From a bacterium (GTDB taxonomy: Bacteria > Vulcanimicrobiota > Xenobia > Xenobiales > JADMJV01), in contig JADMJV010000014.1 in NCBI GenBank assembly GCA_018780265.1, positions 1 to 64,000 of the forward strand: 64,000 nt of DNA, in the 5' to 3' direction. The translations under genes were made by a program, and so were the position numbers. The notes below the pieces were generated by a model. That model ran no database searches. It had not been told where the DNA came from and saw nothing but the letters and a program-made list of their open reading frames with translations. This document shows, piece after piece, positions 42,075 through 51,143 of this stretch. Within the stretch, counting starts at the first letter, position 1. Each line of letters starts with the position of its first letter.

Positions 42075-44303
42075 ATGCCCGATCTCAAAAAAGATATCCC
42101 CGCCAGCATCGCCGTGGCTCTGGTAGCGATTCCGCTCTGCCTGGGCATCGCTCACGCCTCGGGGGCGCCCCTCTTGTCGGGCCTGATGGGGGGCATTATT
42201 GGCGGAGCCGTGGTCGGTCTTCTGAGCCACTCTCAATTGAGCGTCAGTGGGCCCGCCGCCGGTCTGACCACAGTCGTGTTGGGCGGCATCGCGACCCTCA
42301 AGAGCTTTCCCGCTTTCCTGACCTCGGTAGTACTGGCGGGAATCCTTCAGTTGATCTTCGGCAAACTCCGCGTTGGCGGGCTCAGTCGTCTTTTTCCTTC
42401 CCCCGTGATCAAGGGCATGTTGGGAGCCATCGGCCTGATCTTGATCATGAAGCAATCTCCTCATCTGGTGGGCTACGACTTCGAGGAGATGGGCGTGCAG
42501 GAGTTCGCCGACAAGGCCCAGGATCTGGAAGACGACTACCCCGGAGCGCCGCGTACGGGAATCAATACCGTGACTCTGCTGGCACTGGCTTTCACCCACC
42601 TGGACCCGGGAGCCATGGTCATCGGGCTGCTCAGCCTGGCCACCCTCTACCTGTGGGAATGGAAGGTGCAAAAGCGCCTGCCCACGGTGCCGGGCTCCCT
42701 GGTGGCCGTGGCTCTGGGAGTCGGTCTCAACCAACTACTGGCCGTGTTCAAGCCCGAGATTCAGGTTACCGGCAAGCACCTGGTCCAAATTCCCGAACTC
42801 AGCGGAGGACTGATCACCTTTCCCGACTGGTCGGCTCTGGCCAACCCTCAGGTCTACATACTGGCAGTCACCATCGCGATTATTGCCAGCGTCGAGACTC
42901 TTTTGTGCGTCGAGGCTCTGGATCGACTGGATCCAGAACATCGATTTACTCCTCCCAATCGCGAATTGATCGCCCAGGGAACCGGCAATCTGCTCTGCGG
43001 ACTGATCGGCGGCATCCCCATTACCTCCGTCATTGTGCGGGGCTCGGTCAACCTGTCCGCCGGCGCTACCAGCAAAATTTCGTCCATCTCCCATGGCATA
43101 TTAATCTTGCTGTCCTTACTGGTGATGCGGGGAGGCCTCAATCAGATTCCGCTGGCCACCCTGGCTGCCGTGTTGGTCCATGTGGGCATCAAAATGGCCC
43201 ACCCCTCCACCTTGCGCCGCATGATGGGGCGGGGCTGGTCTCAGGTTATCCCCTACGTGGTAACCGCGCTGTCCATCCTGTTCAGCGACCTGCTAATCGG
43301 CATTATGGTGGGCACGGTCGTCTCGGCCGTATTCATTCTGCGCAACCTCCATGTTGCCCAGGGCCTCACGGTCAACCGCAAAGGCTCACTGATTCAGATC
43401 GAACTGCATCAGGAAGTGACTTTCTTCCACAAGGTGCGCCTGGGCAGCCTGCTAGAATCCCTGCCAGCCGATTCGACGGTCGAGATCGACGGTTCTAAAG
43501 CTCTTTCCATCGACCACGATGTGCTCGATGTCATCGAGGTCTTCTGTCAACGCGCCCCCCAGAAGAATATCAAAGTAATCGTAGGAGGCATTGCCACGAT
43601 GTCCAGTTTCTCCGAGAAACAGAAGGCCGAAATGCAGGCTGAATATGATCAACTGCTGGCCAACAACCGTGCCTGGGCCGAAGATTGCCAACAAAAGGAC
43701 CCCGACTTTTTCTATCGCACCTCCCACGGTCCCAAGCCTCACTTCCTGTTTATCGGCTGCAGTGATTGTGGAGTATCGGCAGACATCATCACCGCCGCCG
43801 AACCCGGAAAACTGCTGGTCCACCGCAATATCGGCAATATGGTCTCACTGCACGACATGAACCTGATGTCGGTGCTGCAGTACACCATCGACCATCTGGT
43901 GGTGCCGCATATCATCGTTTGTGGCCATTACAACTGCGGTGGCATTCGAGCAGCCCTGAGCACGGATTCTTTTGGCCTCATCGACAACTGGGTCCATCCA
44001 GTCAAGTCGGTGATCCAGGAAAATCAGACCGAACTGGCCCAAATTCTCGATCAAACCCAACGGGAACGACGGATCATCGAACTCCACGTACTCCAACAGA
44101 TCGGTCACCTGCTCAAGACGCCCGTGGTGCAAAACTCCATCCAAAAATTAGGAATTCCGCGCGTCCACGCCTGGGTTTATGACGAGGGTACCGGCAAAAT
44201 TACCGATCTAAAGTCACAACTCCATCTATCCGAAGGGGTTCACCCCGCCTTTGGCTTCCAGCATCCGGCTCAAAAAAACGCCGAGATCAGCAGCACCGTC
44301 TAG
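42075..44303 (+). CDS. SulP transporter fused to beta-carbonic-anhydrase-like domain
   Basis: 742 residues. Residues 1-430 form a SulP anion transporter (about 12-14 membrane helices; GLMGGIIGGAVVGLLSHSQLSVSGPAAGLT is the conserved first block). A STAS-like segment follows (about 445-500). Residues about 555-740 form a beta-carbonic anhydrase domain with zinc ligands Cys562, His618 and Cys621 (CSDCGVSADII, CGHYNCGG). The usual CxDSR motif is here C-S-D-C-G: Ser and the catalytic Arg of the Asp-Arg pair are replaced by Cys and Gly566. SulP-CA fusions are thought to move bicarbonate and convert it to CO2; the missing Arg makes full activity doubtful. Monocistronic. Confidence 0.9.
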   Translation: MPDLKKDIPASIAVALVAIPLCLGIAHASGAPLLSGLMGGIIGGAVVGLLSHSQLSVSGPAAGLTTVVLGGIATLKSFPAFLTSVVLAGILQLIFGKLRVGGLSRLFPSPVIKGMLGAIGLILIMKQSPHLVGYDFEEMGVQEFADKAQDLEDDYPGAPRTGINTVTLLALAFTHLDPGAMVIGLLSLATLYLWEWKVQKRLPTVPGSLVAVALGVGLNQLLAVFKPEIQVTGKHLVQIPELSGGLITFPDWSALANPQVYILAVTIAIIASVETLLCVEALDRLDPEHRFTPPNRELIAQGTGNLLCGLIGGIPITSVIVRGSVNLSAGATSKISSISHGILILLSLLVMRGGLNQIPLATLAAVLVHVGIKMAHPSTLRRMMGRGWSQVIPYVVTALSILFSDLLIGIMVGTVVSAVFILRNLHVAQGLTVNRKGSLIQIELHQEVTFFHKVRLGSLLESLPADSTVEIDGSKALSIDHDVLDVIEVFCQRAPQKNIKVIVGGIATMSSFSEKQKAEMQAEYDQLLANNRAWAEDCQQKDPDFFYRTSHGPKPHFLFIGCSDCGVSADIITAAEPGKLLVHRNIGNMVSLHDMNLMSVLQYTIDHLVVPHIIVCGHYNCGGIRAALSTDSFGLIDNWVHPVKSVIQENQTELAQILDQTQRERRIIELHVLQQIGHLLKTPVVQNSIQKLGIPRVHAWVYDEGTGKITDLKSQLHLSEGVHPAFGFQHPAQKNAEISSTV

Positions 44304-44345
44304 CCATAGGGAGTGGCCACCGGTTCGCGAAGCGGTCCGAGTGAA

Positions 44346-45257
44346 ATGAAGCCTACAACTCCCGCCGTGTGCCTCTGGACCCCTGCGCCCGTCGGGTCGC
44401 GACGTGGAAACCGGATCACCTCAACGCGGTGGACCCGGCTTCTGCGCGCACACTCGTGCAAGGTCCAGCACACCAACTCCCAGCCCAAAGGCGGCCACCT
44501 GCTGATCGCTCTCCATGCGGTGGCCGGGCGAGAGGTTCTGCTCGACTGGCAACGTGGGCCACGAATCGCGGTAGTGACAGGCACCGACCTCAACGGACCT
44601 GACTGCCAATTGGCCCTGGACACCCTTGAGAAAGTTGAAGCCATAGTGGTTCTGCAACCCCTGGACCGACTGCGTCTGCCTGCCGCTATAAGGGGCAAAA
44701 CACGAGTGATCCTCCCTGGCGTCGAACTGCCGGCAGGGCTAGCATGGAATCCCGGTCCCGACCTGGTGGCCATCAGCGTGGGGCATTTGCGCCAGGTCAA
44801 GGAGCCTCTTACATTGCCTCAGGCACTTGGGGAATGCGCCGATTGGCACGGAGTCCACCTGGGCGGTGAACTGGAAGCAGGCTGGGGCAAACGGCTGCAA
44901 GGCTGGCCTCGCTTCAGCTGGTTGGGCGAAAAATCGCGCCGCCAAACGCTGACTCGAATGTCTCGGGCCAGTTGTTTTGTGATCAGCAGCCAGTCCGAAG
45001 GATGCTCCAATGCCCTCTGCGAGGCGCTGGCCCTGGGCATGCCCGTGCTGGCTTCAGACATCCCTGGCAATCGGGGTCTGTTAGGTGACGATTTTCCCGG
45101 CTATTTTCCTGTAGGCGACTTCAGCGCACTGGCCCGCTTGCTCCATTTCCAACCGATGGATCGGCTGGCCGAGTGGGCGCGACCGTGGCGGGTCAAACTC
45201 AGCCCCCAGCGCGAAGCGACCGATCTGTGCTCCCTTTTGGAGGAGGTATGTTGCTAA
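44346..45257 (+). CDS. glycosyltransferase-like protein of TIGR04348 type
   Basis: 303 residues from ATG 44346 (the open frame begins upstream at 44313 but lacks family character). Family features: GNRITSTRWTRLLRAHSCKV, HLLIALHAVAGREVLL, IAVVTGTDLNG, and in the C-terminal Rossmann half FVISSQSEGCSNALCEALALGMPVLASDI, the donor-binding E-x7-E type region of GT-B enzymes. Predicted GT-B glycosyltransferase; substrate unknown. The downstream zinc-ribbon gene overlaps its 3' end by ten bases. Confidence 0.8.
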   Translation: MKPTTPAVCLWTPAPVGSRRGNRITSTRWTRLLRAHSCKVQHTNSQPKGGHLLIALHAVAGREVLLDWQRGPRIAVVTGTDLNGPDCQLALDTLEKVEAIVVLQPLDRLRLPAAIRGKTRVILPGVELPAGLAWNPGPDLVAISVGHLRQVKEPLTLPQALGECADWHGVHLGGELEAGWGKRLQGWPRFSWLGEKSRRQTLTRMSRASCFVISSQSEGCSNALCEALALGMPVLASDIPGNRGLLGDDFPGYFPVGDFSALARLLHFQPMDRLAEWARPWRVKLSPQREATDLCSLLEEVCC

Positions 45258-45595
45258 AGTGTCCATCCTGTGGAGAGATGAAGCTGGAGATCATCGCAGT
45301 GCTGGCCCTGCCCGGGGACAGCCGCTCCGACGACATTCGCTTCCAAATGTTTCGCTGTGCGGCCTGCGCCAGTCAGGCCGTGGGCGCCTACGAAGAGTCG
45401 CGTCGTGGAGCCCTGGACTCAGAATGCTGGGACCACTACGCCTACCCGGCCAGTACCCAGGAATGGGCGCGCCTGGAACAACTGCTGACGGTATGCCCCG
45501 ACCGAGAAAACAGCGATTGTGGCTGCTGCGCCCACCGCGCCCTGGCCCGCTACGACGAAAAGGGACGTTGGAAGGGCGCGCACCTCAACGACTGA
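45248..45595 (+). CDS. small zinc-ribbon-like protein
   Basis: 115 residues from ATG 45248, which has a GGAGG Shine-Dalgarno and overlaps the glycosyltransferase 3' end. Zinc-type pairs: KCPSCGEM at the N-terminus, FRCAACAS in the middle and NSDCGCCAHRA near the end, plus single Cys; two ribbon sites are plausible. Bound nucleic acid or partner unknown. Convergent with the membrane-anchored gene at 45585-46220, overlapping by 11 bases. Confidence 0.72.
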   Translation: MLLKCPSCGEMKLEIIAVLALPGDSRSDDIRFQMFRCAACASQAVGAYEESRRGALDSECWDHYAYPASTQEWARLEQLLTVCPDRENSDCGCCAHRALARYDEKGRWKGAHLND

Positions 45596-46220
45596 GCAAA
45601 AAATCCACTCGAGTGATGTCGGCCTCCTGCTCGGCAGTCACCAGCCTGGCACTCTCTTTTGGCCAAATCGGGCTTTTCAAGGCAGCCACCTCGATCTGCT
45701 CGGACCTCTCCTGAAAGTCCTTGGCGCTGATCTTCACGCTGTAGTGGCCCGGCTCCAGGGCAACCTTAAAGCGGCCGGTCAGATTGGAGTTGATCTCAAC
45801 TTTCTTGCCCTGACCCTCAAAGGTTAACTTGGCGCCCGTGACACCGCCGGCCACTTTCTGCATGGGTCGCTGACTTTCGCTAAGCACCGCCTCCACTGGC
45901 AGGTTGGCCGCCAGTTTCTCGTCGCGCACGGTGCCCTTGACCCAGGCCGGGTGCTTGGGCCCGGGGATAATCACGCTGAGGTTCTTGGCCCCCCGACACC
46001 CCACACAGGGCCCGCCCGGGCGCACACCGGGTGGCGGCGGGCCTTCGCTCTGAGCCGACTCCACGCCGGTCCCCCCGCAAAACTGGCAAGCCCGCACCTC
46101 GGTCCTGTCTCCTGGATACATCTGAGGCCTTGTACCCATTTTGGCCATGACTACGAAAACGATGCATATCACGGTGGCCACACCCAGGGTGGCCACTCGT
46201 CTGGGTTCTAGCTGAAGCAT
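45585..46220 (-). CDS. membrane-anchored protein with DnaJ-type zinc-finger pairs and carboxypeptidase-regulatory-like domain
   Basis: 211 residues from ATG 46220; a CAAACT box 6 bases upstream loosely fits the leaderless pattern. One membrane helix near the N-terminus (VATLGVATVICIVFVVMA), then CQFCGGTG and CVGCRGAK, two CxxCxGxx pairs like half of a DnaJ zinc finger. The C-terminal part (VKGTVRDEKLAANLPVEAVL ... GRFKVALEPGHYSVKISAKDF) is a beta-sandwich of the carboxypeptidase-regulatory-like type. Function unknown. Confidence 0.72.
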   Translation of the reverse strand: MLQLEPRRVATLGVATVICIVFVVMAKMGTRPQMYPGDRTEVRACQFCGGTGVESAQSEGPPPPGVRPGGPCVGCRGAKNLSVIIPGPKHPAWVKGTVRDEKLAANLPVEAVLSESQRPMQKVAGGVTGAKLTFEGQGKKVEINSNLTGRFKVALEPGHYSVKISAKDFQERSEQIEVAALKSPIWPKESARLVTAEQEADITRVDFLLSR

Positions 46221-46265
46221 AGGAATAGTTTGCCCCAATCCTGCAACTTACCGCAATAGTCAGAG

Positions 46266-47627
46266 TCAGGTGGCAGCCAGCGCCTGCAACACTTTCTGAG
46301 CCGCCCAATGACCGGCTCGTCCGCTGTAGTCACCAGGATGCAGGCTGGCCCCGCACAGGTCCAGGCCCGGCAATTCTGCCTCATAGGCGGGGATGGGACG
46401 CAAGAAGAAGCTCTGCGACAAGTCGGTTTCGCCTCCCCACAACTGGCCCTGAGGGCACTGCCACTCGCGCTCGTAGTCGACCGGGCCAAAAGTTTGCACA
46501 TCGGTCAGGGCAGTGGGCAAAGTGCCGCTGCCATAGCCCAGGCTGGCCTGAACCAGTTGCTGGGGCCGGCTGGAGTCAACAAAATGGGGCCAACACAACT
46601 GCACCGGTGCCTGACTGGCGACCTGATTGCGTTTGAGAGCATCGTAAGCCCGCTCCAGATTGCGCAAACCAGGATGAACATGGATGATGTCGCTCTGGCT
46701 GGCCTCCGGCCAGGCCTCGGGCCAATCACCCTGAGCCAGGGCCCGTTGCCAACAGCCGCGACCGCGCACGCGATGGATGGCGGTGTTAAACTCAGTCTCC
46801 AGGAAGCGGGGCGAGACCAGCTGAGTGTAGGTCCAGCGAGCGTCTTTGTCGCTGAGCAGCTGGTCAAAGGCGAAGACCTGATCGTTCAGGGTCAGTTGCC
46901 GTTCGCTGCAATCCAACTGCGGTTGACCCGGCGAGTGACAAATTTTAACGCCCTTCTGGGTGGCCGCCTTGAGCAGGGCCGCTATCAAGGCCGAGGACCC
47001 GCCCTGAACGGTGGCCGGCCTCAAAGCATCGCCTCGCACCCAGCGTCGCAGCAGATGAAATACGGTTCCGCTGGCAAACGGGCCCTGGGCTACGCCCTCC
47101 AGGGCCACTTCGGCCAGCATGCCCTTGAGCGCCTCGTCTAGAAACCACTCGTCGAGAAGGTCGCGCAGCGACATCCAGGGTAGCCGCAACACTTCGAGCG
47201 ACTGGCGCCGCCCCAGCGCCCGCCACTGCTCCCCCAGGTCCTGAGGAGCTTGAGGGCTTTGCAGTAACTGGCCCAGCAAAGCCGAGGTCTGATCGAGCAA
47301 CTGCACAAACTTCGGCCAACGCTCCGCGTCCTGGGCAGGGTAAATCCCTTCTAGTTGCTGAGCGGTAGCTCTGACAAAGCTGCCGTCGCTACGCAGGGCG
47401 GTACGACCACCATGGTGTAGCAGTTGCAGGCCGATCTGAAAACGCTGGGCCAGTTGAGGGCAGAAGTGCAGGTCGGCCAGACCCATTTCGCCCCCCGCCT
47501 CCAGAGTATGGTAAGGCGCTCCCAGATGGTTGGCGCTCTCCACCATCTGAACCTGATGGCCGGCCTCGGCCAGGCTCAAAGCAGCGCTGAATGCGTTAGG
47601 GGAAGAACCAAAAATCAGGCTTTTCAT
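46266..47627 (-). CDS. FAD-dependent oxidoreductase, phytoene-desaturase superfamily (second of two)
   Basis: 453 residues from ATG 47627, which overlaps the TGA of the upstream oxidoreductase gene (ATGA). N-terminal Rossmann start MKSLIFGSSPNAFSAALSLAEAG has G-x-S-x-x instead of GxGxxG; a later ESANHLGAPYHTLEAGG fits the FAD/substrate region. The C-terminus ends LDLCGASLHPGDYSGRAGHWAAQ, the FAD-contact motif. The altered dinucleotide loop suggests this copy may be less active, or act as a partner of the neighbour. Last of a five-gene minus-strand run. Confidence 0.8.
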   Translation of the reverse strand: MKSLIFGSSPNAFSAALSLAEAGHQVQMVESANHLGAPYHTLEAGGEMGLADLHFCPQLAQRFQIGLQLLHHGGRTALRSDGSFVRATAQQLEGIYPAQDAERWPKFVQLLDQTSALLGQLLQSPQAPQDLGEQWRALGRRQSLEVLRLPWMSLRDLLDEWFLDEALKGMLAEVALEGVAQGPFASGTVFHLLRRWVRGDALRPATVQGGSSALIAALLKAATQKGVKICHSPGQPQLDCSERQLTLNDQVFAFDQLLSDKDARWTYTQLVSPRFLETEFNTAIHRVRGRGCWQRALAQGDWPEAWPEASQSDIIHVHPGLRNLERAYDALKRNQVASQAPVQLCWPHFVDSSRPQQLVQASLGYGSGTLPTALTDVQTFGPVDYEREWQCPQGQLWGGETDLSQSFFLRPIPAYEAELPGLDLCGASLHPGDYSGRAGHWAAQKVLQALAAT

Positions 47628-49204
47628 GCGGACCACTCCTTCAAAAGCTCCATGGCGGCATTGCGTCCCGGCGCGCCCGTGATGCATCCACCAGGGTGAG
47701 TGCTGGATCCGCACATCCAGAGATGGCGGACCGGTGTTTTATACTGGGCCCATTGAGGAGAGGGCTTGAGAAAGAGCAACTGATGAAGCGACAGTTCGCC
47801 ATGAAAGATGTGACCGCTGGTGATGCCAATCATGCTCTCAATATCGGCCGGGGTCATAATGTGCTTGTGCAAGATCTTGCTTTTGAGGTCAGGCGAATAC
47901 TCGGCCAGAGTATCCACCACCACGTCCAAAAACTCGGCCTTGCGAGCTTCTGTCCAACCACCTTCCAGTTCGGAACTGGCATATTCCACAAAGAGGGACA
48001 TCACGTGTTTGCCGGGTGGAGCCATGGCCGGGTCGAGCAGCGAAGGGATGAGCGCATCCATAAACGGCTTGCGCGCCCAGCCCCCGTACTTGGCGTCATC
48101 GTAGGCCTGCTCCAGGTAGTCGACGGAGGGGGCTATCTCAATGGAGCCGCGCAGCAACTGCTGGTTGCCAGCGGGTACAGCCGAGAAAGTCGGTAATCCG
48201 TCCAGAGCCAGGTTCACCTTGCAGGCCGGACTGGTCATTTTGAAGCGCTCAATGTCGGACACAAAGTCGTTGGGCAGTTCGTGGCGAGGCACCAGGCTGA
48301 GGAAGGTACGCTTGGCGTCGGCGTTGGAGATGATGCGTCGGGCCGTGAATTCGCGGCCGTCCTCGAGGGCGACCCCGTAAGCTTCACCGTTCTTAATCAG
48401 CACCTGCTGCACCGGGGCGTTCTCCATAATCTCGGCGCCGAAAGCTCGGGCCGAGCGCGCAATGGCCTGGGAAAACGCGCCCGTTCCGCCCTTGGGGAAA
48501 GCCCAGGCGCGCCGAACTCCGTCCACCTCGCCCAGGTAGTGATGGAGGGCCACATAGCCCGATCCCGGAGATCGCACCCCCATGAAGCTGCCAATAATCC
48601 CCGAGGTGCATTTGATAGCTTTGAGGGGCTGGGTTTCGAACCACTCGTCCAGAAAGTCGGCGATGCTCATGGTACACAGACGACACAGCGAGTGGAAGTC
48701 GCGCTTCTGCATGCCGTGCAGCACCCCGCGAATGCGAGCCATCTGCTCCAGGTCACGAGGCTGCAACGAGGTGGGGTCGGGCGGGAAGAGGTCGAGGAGC
48801 GGTTTGACCGCCAGCGACAGGCGCCGCATCGTCAGCGAAAACTCTTCATAGGTCTCGGCATCGCGCCGACTGTGGCGCATGATCTCGCGACGGGTCATAT
48901 CGTGATCGGGCCAGTCGGCCAGATAGTCTCCATTAGGCAGCGGCACCAAGGTGCTCTCCAGAGGCAACAGTTCCAGACCGTGCTGGGCCAGGTTCAGTTC
49001 CTGAATGACCTGGGGACGCAGCAGGCTGATCAGGTAGGCGCCGGTCAAAAACTTGAAACCGGGTACAATCTCTTCCGTGATCGTGGCCCCGCCCACCACG
49101 TGTCGGCGCTCGAGCACCAGTACTTTTTTGCCTGCCTTGGCCAGGTAGGCGGCGTGAACCAGGCCGTTGTGACCCCCACCAATGACAATCGCGTCGTAGC
49201 TCAT
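47624..49204 (-). CDS. FAD-dependent oxidoreductase, phytoene-desaturase superfamily (PYROXD2-like)
   Basis: 526 residues. N-terminal FAD loop YDAIVIGGGHNGLVHAAYLAKAG (GxGxxG), then LERRHVVGGATITEE; C-terminal FAD motif MCGSSTHPGGCITGAPGRNAA. The family covers carotenoid desaturases, retinol saturases and PYROXD2-like enzymes; the substrate is not predictable, and no carotenoid genes are near. Overlap with both neighbours (ATGA with the GcvT-like gene at 49201-49204, ATGA with the second oxidoreductase) shows tight coupling. Confidence 0.87.
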   Translation of the reverse strand: MSYDAIVIGGGHNGLVHAAYLAKAGKKVLVLERRHVVGGATITEEIVPGFKFLTGAYLISLLRPQVIQELNLAQHGLELLPLESTLVPLPNGDYLADWPDHDMTRREIMRHSRRDAETYEEFSLTMRRLSLAVKPLLDLFPPDPTSLQPRDLEQMARIRGVLHGMQKRDFHSLCRLCTMSIADFLDEWFETQPLKAIKCTSGIIGSFMGVRSPGSGYVALHHYLGEVDGVRRAWAFPKGGTGAFSQAIARSARAFGAEIMENAPVQQVLIKNGEAYGVALEDGREFTARRIISNADAKRTFLSLVPRHELPNDFVSDIERFKMTSPACKVNLALDGLPTFSAVPAGNQQLLRGSIEIAPSVDYLEQAYDDAKYGGWARKPFMDALIPSLLDPAMAPPGKHVMSLFVEYASSELEGGWTEARKAEFLDVVVDTLAEYSPDLKSKILHKHIMTPADIESMIGITSGHIFHGELSLHQLLFLKPSPQWAQYKTPVRHLWMCGSSTHPGGCITGAPGRNAAMELLKEWSA

Positions 49205-50391
49205 GGGTTACCTCTTTTGCGCTCTGGATGGAAGAAGGGTAGTTTTTTGACGCAGGCGTCAAAGCGTTTGCGGTAGCGGTCGACCAGCAGGTCGACGTGA
49301 AGCACCTGATCGGGAGAGGCCTGACTGGGGTGAACCTGAGCCAGCGCCACATACTTCTTCAGGGTGGGCGACCAGGTGCCGCAGGTGGCGTAGCCCACCT
49401 GCTTGTGGTCGTTGAAAAGAGGCACGATGTCGCGCCAGGGGACATGCGGGTATTGGACGGGCAATCCCAGACTCTCGTAAGCGTGACCCAAGGCCACATG
49501 ATCGATTTCCAAACCCACCAGGTTGTAGGCCGAACCCTCCAGTTTCTCCTTCTGTAGGGCCTTCTTGCCCACAAAGGCAGGCTTCTGCAGATGCACGGCC
49601 CAACCCAGACCCAGTTCGTAGGGGGTGGAGGCCTGGGCGGGCGTGGTAGCTTTGTTGGCGGGCGTGTAGTCTACGTCCAGCATGATCAGGCCGGCCTCGA
49701 TGCGGGCCACATCCAGCGCCCAGATACCGGCCGGCTGAATGGCGTAACGCTTGCCCACCTCCAGCAGTCGGTCCCACACTTCCACGGCTTTGTGGCTGGG
49801 GACCCAGATTTCGTAGCCCAGATCGCCGCTGTAGCCTGTGCGCGAGATGGTCAGATCGCCGACCTGTGTGATGGCGTAAAAAGGCAGGCTGCGCAGGGAA
49901 TCGCCAAAGGTCTCGGCCAACACCTCGCGGGCACAGGGGCCTTGCAGCGCCAGTGTGCCCAACTCTTCACTGACCTCGCGAATCTGAATGTTAAAACCGG
50001 GGGCATTTTCTTCCAGCCAGTGATAGTTGGGGTCGGCGGCCGTGAGTCGAAAGACTCGATCCTCGAGGCGGGCAATGGTGCCGTCGTCGACCACCTTGCC
50101 GCGACTGTCGCACCACGGAGTGTAGGCCATCTGGCCCACTTCCATCTTGGAAATGTTGCGCGTCACCAATCGATCCAGGAAGGCGTGGGCGTCCGGGCCG
50201 CTGACCTCATACTTGTACAGGGCCGACACGTCGAGCACGGCGCAGGCGTTGCGCATGGCCAGATACTCGCGGTCGTGGGTCATTTCGTAAGAGCTGGCCA
50301 CCGAGTAGCCCCCCCAGCGGCGCCACTGGTTGGCCTGCATGAGCGAGGAAGTGCGGGGATGAAAGGGTGTGGTTTTAAGTCTCAGCATCAT
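49201..50391 (-). CDS. aminomethyltransferase-like protein (GcvT/DMGDH family)
   Basis: 396 residues. GcvT fold: the family takes a one-carbon group from an aminomethyl or dimethyl substrate to tetrahydrofolate. Markers: MTHDREYLAMRNACAVLDVSALYKYEVSGPDAHAFLDRLVTRN, ISRTGYSGDLGYEIWVPS and WALDVARIEAGLIMLDVDY. It is a stand-alone copy (no GcvH or GcvP near), like those in dimethylglycine, sarcosine or dimethylsulfoniopropionate demethylation. Starts at ATG 50391, which overlaps the GloB stop (ATGA). Placed next to formaldehyde-handling genes, which is consistent with C1 transfer. Confidence 0.87.
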   Translation of the reverse strand: MMLRLKTTPFHPRTSSLMQANQWRRWGGYSVASSYEMTHDREYLAMRNACAVLDVSALYKYEVSGPDAHAFLDRLVTRNISKMEVGQMAYTPWCDSRGKVVDDGTIARLEDRVFRLTAADPNYHWLEENAPGFNIQIREVSEELGTLALQGPCAREVLAETFGDSLRSLPFYAITQVGDLTISRTGYSGDLGYEIWVPSHKAVEVWDRLLEVGKRYAIQPAGIWALDVARIEAGLIMLDVDYTPANKATTPAQASTPYELGLGWAVHLQKPAFVGKKALQKEKLEGSAYNLVGLEIDHVALGHAYESLGLPVQYPHVPWRDIVPLFNDHKQVGYATCGTWSPTLKKYVALAQVHPSQASPDQVLHVDLLVDRYRKRFDACVKKLPFFHPERKRGNP

Positions 50392-51134
50392 TTGAAATTA
50401 TTCTTCTGAATTCGCAGCGCCGCAAAGACCTCGGCAGGGTCGGTTTTGCCGGTAAACGCCTGAATCTTTGGATCCGTGCAACGCAAAAAATGATTGGTGC
50501 GCTTCTCCACTCCCAATTGCAAGGGCACCGTGGGCGGGTCGGTCTCCAGCCCGATGCGCTGCTGCACATCGACGTTGTCAGGGTCGACGTACTGGGCCCA
50601 CTTGCGGTTGTTGAGGGTGTATTCGTGTCCGCAATAGACCTGAGTGCTGTCGGGCATTTCCAGCAGTTGGGACACAGAGTGATACATCTGCTCCATGGTG
50701 CCCTCAAAGACCGCCCCACAGCTATAACCAAAGAGCAGGTCACCGCTGAAGAGGTGACCCGAAGGGAAATAAAAGGCGATATGGCTGATGGTGTGACCGG
50801 GCACCCCTAAAACCTTAACGGTTTCGCCGCCAAACTCCAGCGTGTCGCCGGGATGAACAAAGTGGTTGAGCTGGGCAATCCGGCCCCGATCCCCGTCCGA
50901 GCCCACCACCAGCAAGGGTCCGTAGCGCTCCAAAATTCCGGCATTCCCGTCGACATGGTCGGAGTGGTGGTGAGTGTTCCAGATGGCCACCGGCTTGAGT
51001 TGGCGCTGCTCCAGGGCGGCGATCACGCCGGCCGACTCGCCGGGGTCGATGATTACGGCGCTCTGGTCGGCCGTATTCTCGACCAGAAAGCAATAGTTGT
51101 CCTCTAGAATCGGGATAACGTGAACGTTGATCAT
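50388..51134 (-). CDS. hydroxyacylglutathione hydrolase (glyoxalase II) family, GloB-like
   Basis: 248 residues. Metallo-beta-lactamase fold with the two-metal motif THHHSDHVDG, then GHTISHIAF, FSGDLLFG and the C-terminal YCGHEYTL. The family hydrolyses S-lactoylglutathione and related acyl-glutathiones. In this operon it directly follows the class III alcohol dehydrogenase, in the place where S-formylglutathione hydrolase is expected, so it may do that job (inference). ATG 51134 has an AAGGAGC Shine-Dalgarno. Confidence 0.9.
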   Translation of the reverse strand: MINVHVIPILEDNYCFLVENTADQSAVIIDPGESAGVIAALEQRQLKPVAIWNTHHHSDHVDGNAGILERYGPLLVVGSDGDRGRIAQLNHFVHPGDTLEFGGETVKVLGVPGHTISHIAFYFPSGHLFSGDLLFGYSCGAVFEGTMEQMYHSVSQLLEMPDSTQVYCGHEYTLNNRKWAQYVDPDNVDVQQRIGLETDPPTVPLQLGVEKRTNHFLRCTDPKIQAFTGKTDPAEVFAALRIQKNNFK

Positions 51135-51143
51135 GGTTGCTCC

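Noticed and set aside
48281..49276. 331-codon open frame opposite the FAD oxidoreductase
   Set aside because: Same reason; no independent start signal or domain.
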